Positions 49,878 to 63,819 of a stretch of 64,000 nucleotides of DNA are shown here, in pieces. The notes beneath the pieces were generated by a model. It searched no databases, was not told the origin of the DNA, and saw only the letters and a list, made by a program, of their open reading frames with translations. The position numbers were made by a program, and so were the translations under genes. Origin of the DNA: Pyrocephalus nanus (Eukaryota > Chordata > Aves > Passeriformes > Tyrannidae); contig CM076259.1 in assembly GCA_038380795.1 (NCBI GenBank), positions 98,567,739 to 98,631,738 of the forward strand. Direction: 5' to 3'. How positions within the stretch are numbered: the stretch's first letter is position 1; every line of letters begins with the position of its first letter.

Positions 49878-50600
49878 AATCACAGAATCACAGAATGGAT
49901 AAGATTGGAAGGGACCACATCTGGTCCAACCTCCCTTCTCAAGCAGGGTCATCCCAGAGCACATGGCATAGAATTGCATCCAGACAGTTCTTGAGTATCT
50001 CCACTGAGGGAGACTCCACAACCTCTCTGGGCAATCTGTTCCACTGAGCAGTCACATGCACAATAAAGAAGTTCTTCTTCATATTCAGGTGGAACTTCCT
50101 ACGCATCAGTTTCTACCCACTGCCTGTTGTCCTATTGCTTGGCACCGCCAAGAAGAGCCTGGCTCCATCCTCTTGGCACCCTCCCTTCAGACACTGATGG
50201 ACATTGATGAGATCCCCTCTCAGTTGTCTCTTCTTGAGGCTGAACAGACCCAGATCCCTCAGCCTTTTCTCATAAGAGACACATTCCAGTCCCTTAATCA
50301 TCTTTTTTGCCCTCCACTGGACCCACTCTAGGAGCTCCATGTCTCTCTTGAACTGAGGAGCCCAGAACTGGGCACAGCATTCCAGATGCACCTCACCAGG
50401 GCTGAGCAGAGGGGCAGAATCACCTCCCTTGCTGGCAATGGTCTTCCTAATTCACCCCCGGATATCATTTGCCTTCTTGGCCACAAGGGCACATTGCTTG
50501 CTCATGGACAATTTGCTGTCCACCAGGACCCCCAGGTCCTTCTCCACAGAGCTTCTTTCCACCAGGTCAGCCCCAGCCTGCACTGGTGCAGGGGGTTATA
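49878..50600 (-). mobile_element. CR1 LINE fragment (RT C-terminal part and 3' end)
   Basis: It begins with the classic reverse-complemented CR1 terminus ATCACAGAATCACAGAATGG and continues through GGGACCACATCTGGTCCAAC and CCACAACCTCTCTGGGCAAT. On the minus strand, 50113-50391 is an open RT C-terminus (FWAP-type block, LLEWVQWRAKKMIKGLE, LRDLGLFSLKKRQLRGDLI). Upstream RT sequence (GTCCACCAGGACCCCCAGGT and neighbours) is recognisable but frameshifted up to about 50600. It is the best preserved CR1 in the window and 5'-truncated. Confidence 0.93.
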
Positions 50601-53600
50601 TTAAATTTTGCGATTTTTTTTTGTTAATGTGTACTGCCATCATTCAATAATCTCCTTTTTCAGTTTGTTCCACATGCCCATAATGCTACCTAAACTGCCC
50701 TAATTTTCTCCCTTCCAGTTCCAAGCCTTCAGATCAATGGCTCCTGAGTCCCAGAGAAGCAGAGGGTGCAGGAACTCATAGGAAATGCTAGAAACACCTG
50801 CTGACTTGTTTTTTTTAATGCTGACTATTCCCACAACAACTTGCAGTCTTTTTTTTGTGACTTTAGCATGTCTCACATTGAGAGTGAGTCTCTAGCCAGA
50901 ATCATATGTATAAGCAGGTAAATGATTATCTGGAGAGATGAGGCAATGTGGTTTCACCTGTGATGCAAAACCTCCTGGCCTCCATGACCTTCTTGATAAG
51001 GCTGGTCCCACATGGTGTGTCAGGTGAAAAGTAGTGAAACATTATCTCAGGAATCAAACTACAGGTCTGAAAAGGTCTGTGAGAAGCTTTGTGAGCTGCT
51101 TTGACTTTTTCCTCCAGTCAAAAACTTTATCATGGGTAGGACTTTGGGAATGGGGTTGTGGTCAAGAGAATTAGGAGTGCATTCAGGTTTGCCACTGGGA
51201 AAAGAAACCAGCAGCAGCCTGTGCTAAGAGAGCATTTTAGTTAAGCCAGGTGAAAAATAAACCCACATTGAAACTCTCAAGTCTTTGAAATCCCAAACTA
51301 CACCTAATTTTTGAAGCTTAAGCAGATGCTACTGTTAGATGCCTTAGCTATCTGTCTTGGGCTGAGGTCACCTTTGAGCCAGGGGTGATCTCATGACCAG
51401 TATGACATCACAGGTTCCTTTCCTGTTCTCCCCACCACTAATGCATGAACAAGTAAAAAACTGCACTGAAGATTTCTTTCAAATAAATACCATAGATATA
51501 TGAGTTTAAAAAGTTATTTAAGATGTTCCACTGTTAAATATAAAATGTGCTGCTCCTTATTTGTGGTAAAGTCAGTTTTATAGTATTTTACTGAATGAGA
51601 CTGTGCCACAGCCATTCTCTTAAAAAATGAAACACACTTTCAAAACTAATTAAGGTCCCCAGTCTGTTTCAACCTGGAGGGAGTAAGACAAATGAGAGAG
51701 AGATTTGATCCAAAACCCCCTGGCTTCAGAGGGAGTTTTGCTGATCTTGGGATTAGGTTCTCCTGTAAAAAGTAACATAAGTCATGGTAATGGATACAGA
51801 AGCTGTACTACTGGGTCACCTGGCAGCACAAATCTGATGATATCAGATGTGAACACCTCTGCATTACGCTGAATCAGAGTGAAAAATATGTTATGTATGC
51901 CGATTTTATGCCAGCCATGGGAGGATAAACAATACCTCAGCCAAAAGAAGGTGTTATAATACCTTATGTAGTACCTTACACATAGCTTATGTAATAAGCT
52001 AGATAGACTAGCTAATTCAGATAGACTATGTAAGTCTCTAGGACAAGACATACCTCCTACCTACATTTTTTTGAACCAGGATGAACCAGCGGAGTGAGTT
52101 TGCCTGGCACTTTGCAATTTGTGTCTGTTAGATATGGTATGAAACATCCTAAATCAGCTTGTCAAACCACAGCCTAAATGAATAATAAAACAAGGTATTT
52201 CATACAAAGTATCAATCTTACAAGCACAGTTATACAGCTAAAGTCCCTTCCAAAAACACATACACGCTCAAGGGAACCCCTCATGTGCTCAGAATTAAGT
52301 AATTAGCTGAGGAGTTGCACAAAAGGGGCATTAATCCATGATTTCCACATTTCAGTTTGGCCATAAACCTGGCAATGTTTAGCTAATATGCCAGAAATCA
52401 TTCCAGGCTGGAAGGATATCTTTCCACCCTCAGCTGGAAATATTAAACAAGATGAAGTTTTCTGCGTGGTGGGGGCCAAACACTGCTGCTATAGCACGTT
52501 TGCGCAATCTCTGCAGCTGGGTTTCTCAGGAATTTCATGTACCAGAAGTCCAGAGGTTCTCAGCAGTACCAAAGGCACGCTTTGCACCTGACAATATGAA
52601 AAGGTCACATCCTAGAACAGTGTTCTGTCGTTAAAACACAAAGTGCTGTTCATTCCCTTACCTGACTCTTTATTAGAAGCATCCAAATATAAGGAAGAAT
52701 GTTTGCATATGCCTCCTCGAGAATTGGCTTTGCAAATCATTTGCACCAGAAATCATCTGAAGTATGCTGTCCTGTAACATCATCTGCTAAGAGAGAATCA
52801 GAGGTCCTGGAAATATAACAGCTTAATGACACCTCAAGCAACACAGAACCATGCTGGGCTGAGGCTAAATATTTGGGAAGCTATATTTTTGGCTCTATTC
52901 AGCCCTGTTAATTAAGATGACTAATCATTGTGTTACTGAAAGTTTTATTATCTTCCCAAATTCATTTGAGATCACTACTAAAGTAAATAGTATAGGCAGT
53001 GATTTAACCACAGCAGGTCTCTCAAAAGATCAGATACTTAATCTTGCTTAAGCAGAAAAGGCATCCTGAGGAAGAGAGGAGATTTATTTTCATAACAGGG
53101 TGGAAAATACAATCATCTGTCTCCAGAGAGGCTGTAAGCAGTTGGCAGTAAATATTTAACAAATAAAATGTAATCCAGTAATTAGTTTAGTGCTGTGCCT
53201 TTATCCTGAAATTGTCTATATGAACTCAGAGCAGAACATCACTTAACTCCCAAGCTATGGCGAGGCAATGCCAAGCTGAGGACATTTTCATACACGTTAC
53301 CACATCCACGTACACAGAGCCTTCCTGTAATGAGGAAAACTAACTACTTAATGAGGGGAAAAAACAGTGCTGCAGAGAAGTCCCAGAAAATTCAGGTGAA
53401 AGCTGTAGATACCCATCAGGTCGTGTTTCCCTGCATGAGGAGGGAGCTTGGCAGTGGCCACTTGCTGGGAGGGCTGGGTAACGCCCACAGTCAGTAACAG
53501 CATCCCCAGCAGGGTCCAGAGACCACAGAACCCTCAGCTGGCCTGTTAGGAGATGAAAGGATTTCAGTGCTTCCCTGGAACTAAACTATAACAATATATA

Positions 53601-56600
53601 GTCTCTTTTAAATTGGAAATGGGCTGTATATTCTTTTTTTCCTTGCCCACACTTAGATTTCACTTCACTGTATCATTGAAATGTCAGAGATGAATGTAAA
53701 ACAATCAGAAGCATTTCCTTACCTCAGACTGTGTTTAGGATTGGAATGACATTGTATTACTGTGGAGTAAGGACTGCATTTGTTTACTTACTGAAATATA
53801 GTCAAAATCTAATAGTATTTGAGTTCATTTTTCACCTTTCAATAAGCATGTCTTTTCACATCTGTTAGTTTTTCTGGAACTTGACCAATAAAATGTCTTT
53901 CAGTCTCCATTTTTACATTCATGCTCTACAGATAGACTGTATGGTTTCTTAACATATTATGTTCTGTCTATATGATGCTCTATACGCGTAAGTCAGTTTT
54001 ATTGTGTTTTCAAAAGATGCCTTAAAACTTTCTCAGAAACTTTATTCTACTTCTTAGTATTCTCAGATATGTACAAAATATAAATCTATGCCACTTTCAG
54101 TAGCCAAGGCTATTCTGCTTAACAGCTTAGCATACATGATCCAAAGAAGTTTGGACATTGCATGAGTTGTCTGATATAAACAATTGCCTTCAATATATAA
54201 ATTAAGTAGAAATATAAAAAACAACAGTGTAATGGAAAGTGATTTAGTTTACAGAGAAATCCAAGTGCAAAATGTCATACTTTAGATGCCAAAAACTATA
54301 TTAATATGGGATAAAAATGAGCCACTTATTCCAAATAGTTTCTCTATAACTCCACATCCTGTCTTTCCAATACCAGTACTGGAAAGAGCAATCTTCTTGG
54401 CTGTTGGAATGATCCACTTCAGAGCTTATTCAGCCTTTCTCAGCTCTCCTCCTATGTTACACACAATCTGAGAAGACTCCAAGACACCTCAGCCCCCACT
54501 GCCCACCAAGAAGATTCCAGCCAATACCAGCTCTCCTGGATTTGCAGGTTTTGTCACAAGCTCCCAAGGCAGCCCTTGTCTGATGCTCGATGACGATGAA
54601 TTCTACAGCCCTCCCCGTGGCCCCTGAGCACTGAGATGCTGGGCATCACAAGAGCAAAGCTGGACCAGGGGTTGGGACCTCTGCTCCTCTGGACACTTGA
54701 AGGCCTCTGCTTTGCCAGCCATCTTCAGTCATTCATAACTGGCATGTGCAAGGAAAACAAGCATAACACATCTTATACTGTTGATAACTGACTCCAAGAT
54801 AATCTCATCTATTTGTTTTCCTAGTAGGCTGTCAAGATCATCATCAAAAATTTTCATTTTCCTCAGACTTCGGTGCACTGTTTTTGATAAGTTTCATCCT
54901 GGCCTTGGGCTCGCAAAGCAGCTACTGACTGTATACTGACTGTATTTCTCCTTTCACCCCATAACAGTAAGGCATCTACTAAATACAGCTTTATTGAAGG
55001 GGTAAAGTCCATTTGATTGACTTAATTAGGACATTACCTTGTCCTCTAATTCCTGGGGACTTCTTTTACTCTAAGCAGTGAAATCATATCTAACTCAAGC
55101 CAGACCAATATGCCCTGACCCTGTTCAAGCTTAAGGTATCCATGAGTACCTGAACTTCTGGACAGGAGAAAGCAACCTACACAGGGCCATCAGGCATGTC
55201 AGTGGCCAGATAACCTGAATATTTTCAGTTTGGTTTTACAACACTTACTACATTATGTACGGATCAAGGAAGGACTGATAAAGACTTGCCAGAGAGAACA
55301 AATAGGCCCTTCCTCTTTTCACTTTTCCATGGAAAATTGTTTTTGGAATAAGAAATTTAAAATAACCAAAAACAGACCCAGCTACCTAATCAATAAAAAA
55401 CCCACAGTGGTTCCTGTATTTTTTTCTTAAAATTGCTTCCATATGAAGTGTGTGATGAATTGCTGAGGGTGCCAGGACACAGCAGGCACAATAGGGCAGG
55501 AGAGGGAGATGCAGATTTGCATGTCTATGCCTGGACTACAGAAGTGTGAGGGACTGAATCCCACAGGTGGGCTGAGCACAAGATGCATCAGGCAACATTA
55601 AACTTCCTCATGGCAAAGCACACAAGATCTAGCACAAAAAAATCCCCAAACCACTACCACCACCAAAACCCAAAGCAAACAGAAAAAAGCCCCAAGTAGA
55701 CAGAATGAGCAAATGACCCACCAAGCTGTTTTCTGAGCCTGGTAGCACAGCTCTTTGTTCTGATCCTGGGTGCCTGGAGATTCCTGTAGCTGAAAATAGC
55801 AGAATACCAAGAGCTCCCATATCTGTGGGATCTCACACCAAGAGCATCCCACACTGTCCTATTTCGTACAGTTTGGGCATCATCCTCATGTCTGTTCTTC
55901 TGCCCTGAAGAGCTCCAGAGGTTCCCTGGAGAAACCATGCTGAAGATAAACAGGGATGATGTTCCCCTCTTGACTTTGGATGTGACAAAGCAGGAACCTT
56001 CAGTGTTGTCACAACAGTGATCCCTGGACTTCCATTATTTTCCTCAGCTTTTTTTTTGGCCTCCTTTGAACTCTAGGTCCCTTTACTCCTACAGCACCCA
56101 CAGTTACGCACACTATCAGTGGAAGATGCTGCTGGAACTGGCTGTTTGCCAGACAGAAGGGCATCACCTGGGGTCTGGTGTGAAGATCTCTGTGCTCAGT
56201 GCTTATGGAAAAGAACCAAGGGAAAAGATCTTGCTTTTGCTGAAAGTGGCTCTTGTCACCATCCATCCAGGTAGTAGTACTATGACTCTAGGTAGTCATT
56301 TCTTGAGTAACTTTACTGTATCTTATCAGTTTACCTTCAAACAGATTGCAAACTATTTTTGTGTGTTTGTGTGTTTAGGTATCTGCACTACTTTAAAGTC
56401 AAATTTTCTCCAAATTATGCACATAGAATGGCAAGAAGGACAGCTAAGAAGTGTTTTCTTATTAAAAAAATGATTTAGGTGTAGTTTATGACTCTGAAGT
56501 AGGTAATAATATTTCAGTGTGTGTTAATAATCTTTGCTGAATAGGAACTGAGTTTAGCTTGTGATTCATTTCCAGCAAAACAGGGAATTTCAAACATGGG

Positions 56601-57097
56601 CTAATCATGTGTTTTGCTGAATTTTCAGCCTCCAGCAAAATAACCAAAGAACACAGGTGAGCCCACCATCTGAGAAGCTTTCCTGTTTTCTCTTTTCAGG
56701 GTGCATTACCTCTTTTTATTTGTATTTGCAAATGGTAAAAGAAACAAATTGCACTGTATGGTTTTTAGCTGAACCATTCTTTCCTGGGAAAGGCTGGTTA
56801 GTCCAGAGCACATCAACTAATACCAGAAGGCAGAATAGACAAGACAGAACAAAGACACTCAGCACAAAATAAATATGTTGAGAAAGGAATTACTCAAGGC
56901 TTGAAAGAATATGAAAGCACGCTTTTAATTCTCTATGTACCAGTGACAGCAGCCTGAGTAATCAAAAAGAGGAAGTAATTGCTTTAAATTAGCATAAAAT
57001 ATCCCCTCAATTTTACTAGGACGACACAGTGGGAACATTTATATTATTAGCTTTTTAACAATAAATATTTTATCTAAAGCCAAGCAAAAGAGAAGTA

Positions 57098-57192
57098 AAA
57101 AACCAACCAAACAAAAACACATACATCAAAACACAAACAAACAAACCAACCAACCAAACAAACAAACAAAACAAAAAACCCCACAACAAACA
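57098..57192. repeat. CAAA/CCAA simple repeat
   Basis: This is an imperfect microsatellite of AAAC, CCAA and AAACA units with few interruptions, similar in type to the one at 6017-6083. Confidence 0.9.
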
Positions 57193-60100
57193 TTAACTGG
57201 GAAAACAGTTTAAATATTAGGTATTGGATAGGTTTGACTATGCAAAAAACCCCACAGAACTATCAGAGGGAAAGAGTTGTTACTTTCAGTTCATTGAAGA
57301 CAACTATCTTGAGGTGGTATAGACCAGAGCTATGACAGCTTGTCTACCTTAGATATCCAAATCCACCTCTCCCCCCATATCTGAGGAATTGCTGTGGTCT
57401 CCAGGTGCTGCACTAGGCTAGACTGACAGTTTTTCCTCTTGGCATTTTTCAGTCTCTGTGAATAAGTAAATATTGACTGGACCAGGGGTAGGTCCAGGTC
57501 CTTCCTCCTGGGAGAAGGATTTAGGCACTGGCCTGCACAATCAGTCTTCATGACTCAGGCTTTTTTTCACAGTAGTATTTACACACAGTGAAACAATATT
57601 AAGAGAAGCCTGGAGGAAGCTCATTGTGGATAACTTTGTGAATTGAATGTTGGGTGGTATTCTAAGAAATGGGAGAAAATCTCTGGCAATGGAAGAGTGG
57701 AGAAAACAAAAGCTTTATTTTTCCATTTCCATTTTCAGACTGGTTTGCGTAGCCTTCCTTATAAATTAATTAGGATGGATTGGGTGGGTAGAAGGGAGGG
57801 AGAATTTCTATGCTATTTCTGAACTGATTTCCAAATCACTCAGAGCCTGAAAGCAAAGGAAGGACTGAGAGGATGGGATTTCATGCCACAAATGCATAAT
57901 TTACAGAGATCAATTTGGGTCCACAAATTCTTTCCCACACCATCTTCTGCTCACCACTCTTAGTTCTTGACTCATAAGCCCACTTCTGACCTCTACCTCA
58001 TGCCAAATATCCTTAATTTTATAATTGTAGACAGGGCTATTGTCTGACTACAATAATTTGTCTCAGCTTGGGAAGAGAGGGAGAAAATGTGAGAAGACAC
58101 ACAACTGTTTCCAGAACTGCACCCCTTCCTAAACTTATTTTTCCAAAAGCTATCAGTCAGACACTCACCCTGAGGACAGCAAAGACCATTCATGGTTATT
58201 TACCGTGAAGCCTGGACTGCCACTCTAAACTAAAGGACTTGATTGCAAATACATGTTCTGCAGGGAAGAGCACGGAGGACTTCACTATTTCAGAGAGAAT
58301 TTTCTTCCTGAGCACTCAAAAAATTACATTCTGTTCCAAAGTAACGACATGCCAAGTTTCAAGCTAAAGTAATTTTGGAATTATCCAAGCAAGAAAAAAA
58401 ATAAAGACATATCCCAAAAATGTTTTAAGTATGGAAATTTATGCTCAAGGTCTAAATAACACAGGAGATGCCTAAAAAACTTTTGTGAATTACGTAAAGA
58501 AAAAATCACTTAAAAGCACAGGGGCCCAATAAAGCATGAAAAATATCAAACTACTGGACAGATTATAAACACATGAAAATGTAAATTTAAAACTTTAAAA
58601 CTGGCCTTATCTCCACCATTAATGAAAAGAGTAAAAGTAGATTAAGAAACAAGTTCCCTCATAAGGATTTTGCTATGTCAGTTCATTTAGAAATAATTCA
58701 GAAGTGCTCTTGTCACGTCAGATGAGGAACTTTCAAGAATGCTCCAAGGAAATATATCTTCATTTTAGCAGGCGTTGTTATTTGTGTCTTCCATGGGTTA
58801 CCTTGGTAACTTTTTACACTGATCTTCCACAAGTTGTATAATCCACATCCTGTTGTACTAGAGACTGCTAAACCTTTCAAGAATGCTAAATCATATTTCA
58901 ATGACAGTCTATACTTTGACTTCTTAAACTTTGCTTTATCAGACTCATTCAATTGACAGGTATAGAAACAAAGGGAGGAACAGAAGCTGTTGATTGAGTG
59001 ACCTTAGAGAATAAAAGACCACATTGTATCTTGTTATCTCAGGTATTTCTTTTTTAAAAGTCTCTCCCCTTCTTTATACTTTGGAATAAGATGACCATGA
59101 AAAATAGAGCTTAGCAAAAGAATGGACATATGAAAAGAAAGACTTTACTGTACCAGCACTTCATCTTAAGATATGCAGTATGTTTGGCAGCATGAGGACA
59201 TGCCTTTCTTTGCAAAAGGTAACTGCGTAGATAAAGAGGAAAAGGTGCAATTCGCTTACTTGTACTTAACATTAACTTTTCTGACTCTTTGAGTAAGAGC
59301 ACAGGGTCAGGTTTTTGTATCAACCACCATCTACTTTCATTAATTGCCAGTTTATACTCTTACATCTACATGAGGAAAAATCTTGACCTTGCACATGTAC
59401 TCACCCTTCCCTTTCCAAGTCATGCAAAAACCCCTACATCCAAAGAATATTAATGGGAATGTGAACTCCATCCAAGTGAGCAGGAGGTGTGGGGAGCTGA
59501 AGGCTACAAGAGATGACGAGAAACTGGGTCATGGGCAGGGTGGAAGCTTCTTTTGTCGGGAGTTTTTCCTGAGCACTACTAGAAAGCTTCAGGGAAGTTC
59601 TCTCAGGCTTCCTGCTTAGCAAATTGAACAGGAATGAAAGAAAGGCTTAGGTGAAAAAGCAGATGTAAATTTTGTCACAGATTTTCCATGCCAGGTAGAG
59701 CTATCAGCCCATTTCTTTATAAAACAAAGTGTCAGTTCATCTGTCCCCACCCCACAAAAATGGGAGATGGGTGAGAAAAAAACCTGAGAAAAACCACATG
59801 ATTGTGGGAGACAACAAATGATACAATGAAAGAGGCAAAAGAGTAAAAAATGTTGAAACAGGAAATGAGTGTGGAAAAGACCAGGACTGCTGGGGTTACA
59901 GAGGTTACATTAAAGAAAAAACAAGAGCCATGTGTGGATCCCAAGGTCTCCCCCAAAAGTAAAGGATTTCACCTCAGCCTGTGCAGCTGCCTGAACTCAA
60001 GGAGTTCTCTGCAGACCATATCAAGGGACTGCCTGCAACAAGAAGGGGCTTTAGAGCCATACAAGCATCAAAATCCGGTGAGAGGTTTTCCAAAGAAGAA

Positions 60101-61828
60101 GAAACCAAAAAACTCTGTTCTGTGTTGTGGGCACTGCAGGATGGAAAAGGCTGACTCCCAAGGCTGTGTTCCTCACACCGTTGGCAATCCTCTCCAACAG
60201 CCAGGAGATGTGCTGGTGCACAGCCTGGCCATGCTGCACATCCCCAGAAAATGCCTTCCTTTTCCCTCAGACTGGGGGTATGGGGGTGCACTCTGCTCCC
60301 TGACACTAGCTGCTTCGACTCAGCCTCAAAACACTCATCCACCCAGCTCTCCTGCAGTGGCCCCAGTGCCCTCCCCACTGGAATTGCACAGGCCCTTTAC
60401 ACACCCTGCTTCGCTCTGCACTCCTTCAGCCACCAAGGCAGCCATAGAGGTTGTATTTGCATTTCCCTTTCCAAGCTCCTGACTCTGGGTCAGTAACTTA
60501 CTGCATTATTTACGATGTTGCAGTGCGAAGGCCAGGAATAAGGGAGGTTTGCATTCCAAGAGAGCCATTTCTTTCCCAAGAAAACTATGCACAGCCCTAA
60601 TGCCCAGAGTATGTTTTCTACTCCAGACAATTAATTTCCATGATATGTGGTATGTATAAATACCTTATTTCTACTTTTCCCCTTACAACTTTTGCCCTCT
60701 ATAGCAACATAAAATGATGACAGACCCTGTAGGAAACCAGCAAAATTTTGTCTATTTTTTTAATATTTATTCAATGTGCATAGGGTTGAGCATTTGTAAA
60801 GCCTCAATGAACACCCTTTGAATTACTTGTGATTATGAATATTTAACTCTTTTTTTCTCCCTCAAATACTTCTGCAGCTTCACTGACCCCGCTCTGCTAC
60901 CATAGTCAAGCCTCTCTCAGAATAAGTGTGTTCAGACTCCAAAGAGTCTCCAAAGAGTCTCGGGCCACCAAAGGGCAAATCTGAAGATAAAACTGCAAAT
61001 GCAACTGAAGGCTCAAGGACTGTACAGCTTGCTGCCTGGATGCCTGCAGGCTTCGTGCCTTGATGCCAGCACCACTTCACACTCCATGATTACTATACGG
61101 TTCATTTAAACCAGAAAGGTGTGAAAGTTTTAGCCTTAGTTCCCTGCTGTCTTGAAGTATTATTGTTACTTCACAAGACAGGAACCAAGGCAAAACCACT
61201 GAAGTCAAATGTAACTTGTATTTTTTAATAACTACACCTGGAGTTATTTAAGTCTTGATTATTTTTTAAGAATATTTGTTACTATATGTTATTCGTTCAA
61301 CTGTAAAGACTCAACCCATATTCAGATCAGGCTCCTTGCTGTGCACACAGCCGTGCCAGGACAGCTGGCAGTGGTGGGAGAGAAAACAGCCAGCAGCAAA
61401 AACTTCTTGAGCTTCTTCAAGGAACCTTGGCCCGAGATCTTCTAAAATTAAAGACATCTCTACTGGTCAGACGAAGTATAATGTTTTTTGACTGAAGTAC
61501 TCTAAAGCTATGACTACAGCATTAGAAAAAACAGGGTCTGGACATGAGCTTAAGCTGCTAATTGCCCATTATGCTTAACTGCAAGCGTGTGTCCTGGAAA
61601 AGGTTTGGCTCATGTCAGCTGGCACTGTCCCAGACAGAGTCCAGACCAGGAGGTGGTACATGTGCAGCCTATTCTGCAGGCAGCACACACCAGGCAAATG
61701 CCACATCAGCCTCCCTGTTTTCCCCTTCCCGTGCCCAGCATCACCTTTTTCTGACCACCCTCAGATCCTCCAAGACATAGCATACATATTCTCAGCTTTA
61801 TACTATGAAAACTTCAGTCCAATAAGCC

Positions 61829-61861
61829 TTTTTTTTCTTTTTTTTTTTTTTTTTTTTTTTT
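61829..61861. repeat. Poly-T tract (33 nt, one C)
   Basis: The tract is 33 bases of T interrupted only by a C at 61837, and is followed by CCCCCAGG. The flanks do not resemble a retroposed gene, so it is listed as a simple repeat. Confidence 0.9.
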
Positions 61862-63329
61862 CCCCCAGGACAAGAAGAAGCCAACAAAAAAAAAGCAAAA
61901 ACATACTAATGGTTGTGTCTTAGGTCCATGGAAGGGAAACAATTGTTTTGTAAAGTGGATCAGGCCAAGTCTTGGCACTTGGCCAAAAAGCAGTCCTTGA
62001 CTTGTTTTATTTGGTGTTAAAAAATGTAGCCCAGTTGCAAGAAGCTGGTTTTACCTTCACAGGGATGGCAGAAGGCACACCTGTGACACTAAGGCCACCA
62101 GCCTGCTGCAATCCTTGAGGGTCTTAGAACAAGCAAAGATTATTTTGATTTTTTTTTCCTTGTGCAGAACAAATGTTAGTTTTGTCCCTACTAACAAAAT
62201 TGCTTTGGCTGAAAGCTCTGAGTTTGAAACAGACACCTAAACAAGAACATCAGGAGGAATGTTCTTTATAGGTAATGATAATCTCCCCATCTGTAGCCCT
62301 TTTTTATCCCAGAGATCTCTGTAGCTTTACAGTAAATTGGGGTGTTTTTTTTTCTTCGCTTTGTTTTTATTTTTAAGATCGCACAATTTAATTATGTTGA
62401 AGCAGGAAGCATGCTTTATTTAAGTGATGTCAGGATTTTCTTGAACTGTTTCATGGGAAACATTCTTACTTCTTTTTCTCTGTTTATACTGAAGGCTTAT
62501 GAAGCCAATGTAAACAGCAGAAATGAGTGTAAACACCAGGGACTAACTTTAGGAGATTTGAAATGAACACGGTTTGCCTTAATAAAATTAAGCAAATACT
62601 AAATTATATTTAGTATTTCTATATAACTCTCTATATAGTTCAGAGATACTGAAGAAGTATGTTCTCCATATTAAAGGAGCTTTGAGCTTTTTGAGGATCA
62701 CCTCAAAAATCAAGCATAGCATTATGTTGGTTTTCAAGCTATTTTTTATTAACTTCAGCAAGAGAACAACTGGGTTATTGCTTCATTAAATGTGCAGCCA
62801 CACACATGGAAGTTGTGTTCTCTGTGCTGCAGTCAAGCAGGATTGTTATGCAGTAAAATATTCTTTGAACAATTATTGTCTCTTTCTCATCAGCTGTGCT
62901 TGGATTCTAACTGCCTCCTCCTCCGCTCACTGTAGATGTCCTCTGCTTCCTCTGAGTGTCCCATAATATTAATGTAATATTTCCATGATCCTAATACTAA
63001 AACTACTGGTTATAATTACTTGTGAAAAATGAGTGGGCAAAAAAGAAGAATGTCACTCTGCCCGAAATAGTGTATCATCTTGCCCTGATCAACGCCAAAA
63101 CAAATAATTTTTTTTCCTAACAAACAAAACATACATGAGAACATTCAGATGATGGCTTTTGAATAAAAGTTTAGGAAGCAAGTTATACAGTTTTAAGGGA
63201 TTTCAATCTGGGCAATGTGATGAGAGCCTCTTAAAGTCAAAATACCCTCAGAACGCTGAAAAGTTTCTGCTCACCTTTTCCATCCTGAAAGAATGAAGGA
63301 GGGATTTTAAAGAAAAACTAATTGCAGGG

Positions 63330-63334
<5 letters not shown>

Positions 63335-63360
<26 letters not shown>
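63335..63360. repeat. Poly-A tract (26 nt)
   Basis: Twenty-six consecutive A residues. The preceding bases contain a short local repeat (GGGATTTTAAA at 63301 and GCAGGGATTTTAAA at 63325), which suggests slippage and not the tail of a recognisable retrocopy. Confidence 0.9.
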
Positions 63361-63361
<1 letters not shown>

Positions 63362-63819
63362 TGGATTATTTAATTATAACTTAAAGTCTCTTACTCTCTC
63401 AAGAATGAGTTGAAGTTTCACCAGGATTTAGAAGTATAATAACACTGGAGTTCATAGAAGCAGCACTTGTCTCTGCTGCCCTCAGCTGACGTGCCTTCCC
63501 CTCCAGCGTGTGCGGGCTGAGCACCGGAGCAGCTCAGATGACCCAGGTAAATACACACCTGCCACCCCAACACCGACCCCAGCCAAAAGCATGGAAATCA
63601 GGACGGGGGCAAACAACGGCAACCAACCCAGTATGCATATTAAATCCTGCCAGACTAACTGCGTATGTCTTTAGGGTGCTGTCACCTTTCTTTTTGGGCT
63701 GCAGGTGTATAACTAGATGCCTGGTAACAGCAGACAGGGTAAAACGGGTTACGCGCACCGGGACAGTGAAAGCTCTGGACAGAATAGACAGTGGGTAGGC
63801 ACTGGCCCGCCTGCCAACG

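Larger units (their letters stand above)
50601..63480. other. Intergenic AT-rich sequence; no gene supported
   Basis: No exon of a known gene and no interspersed repeat I can name is visible. Short G+C-richer patches at about 54470-54730, 55440-56280 and 59980-60480 carry open frames, the longest being 210 codons at 59850-60482, none with a recognisable family. Simple repeats lie at 57098-57192, 61829-61861 and 63335-63360. A stretch at about 52870-53000 has clustered TAAT/ATTAA homeodomain-like and TGACTAA sites and may be a regulatory element. Confidence 0.45.

Noticed and set aside
63335..63360. Poly-A tail of a processed pseudogene
   Set aside because: The preceding bases show no coding relic and a local slippage repeat explains the tract.
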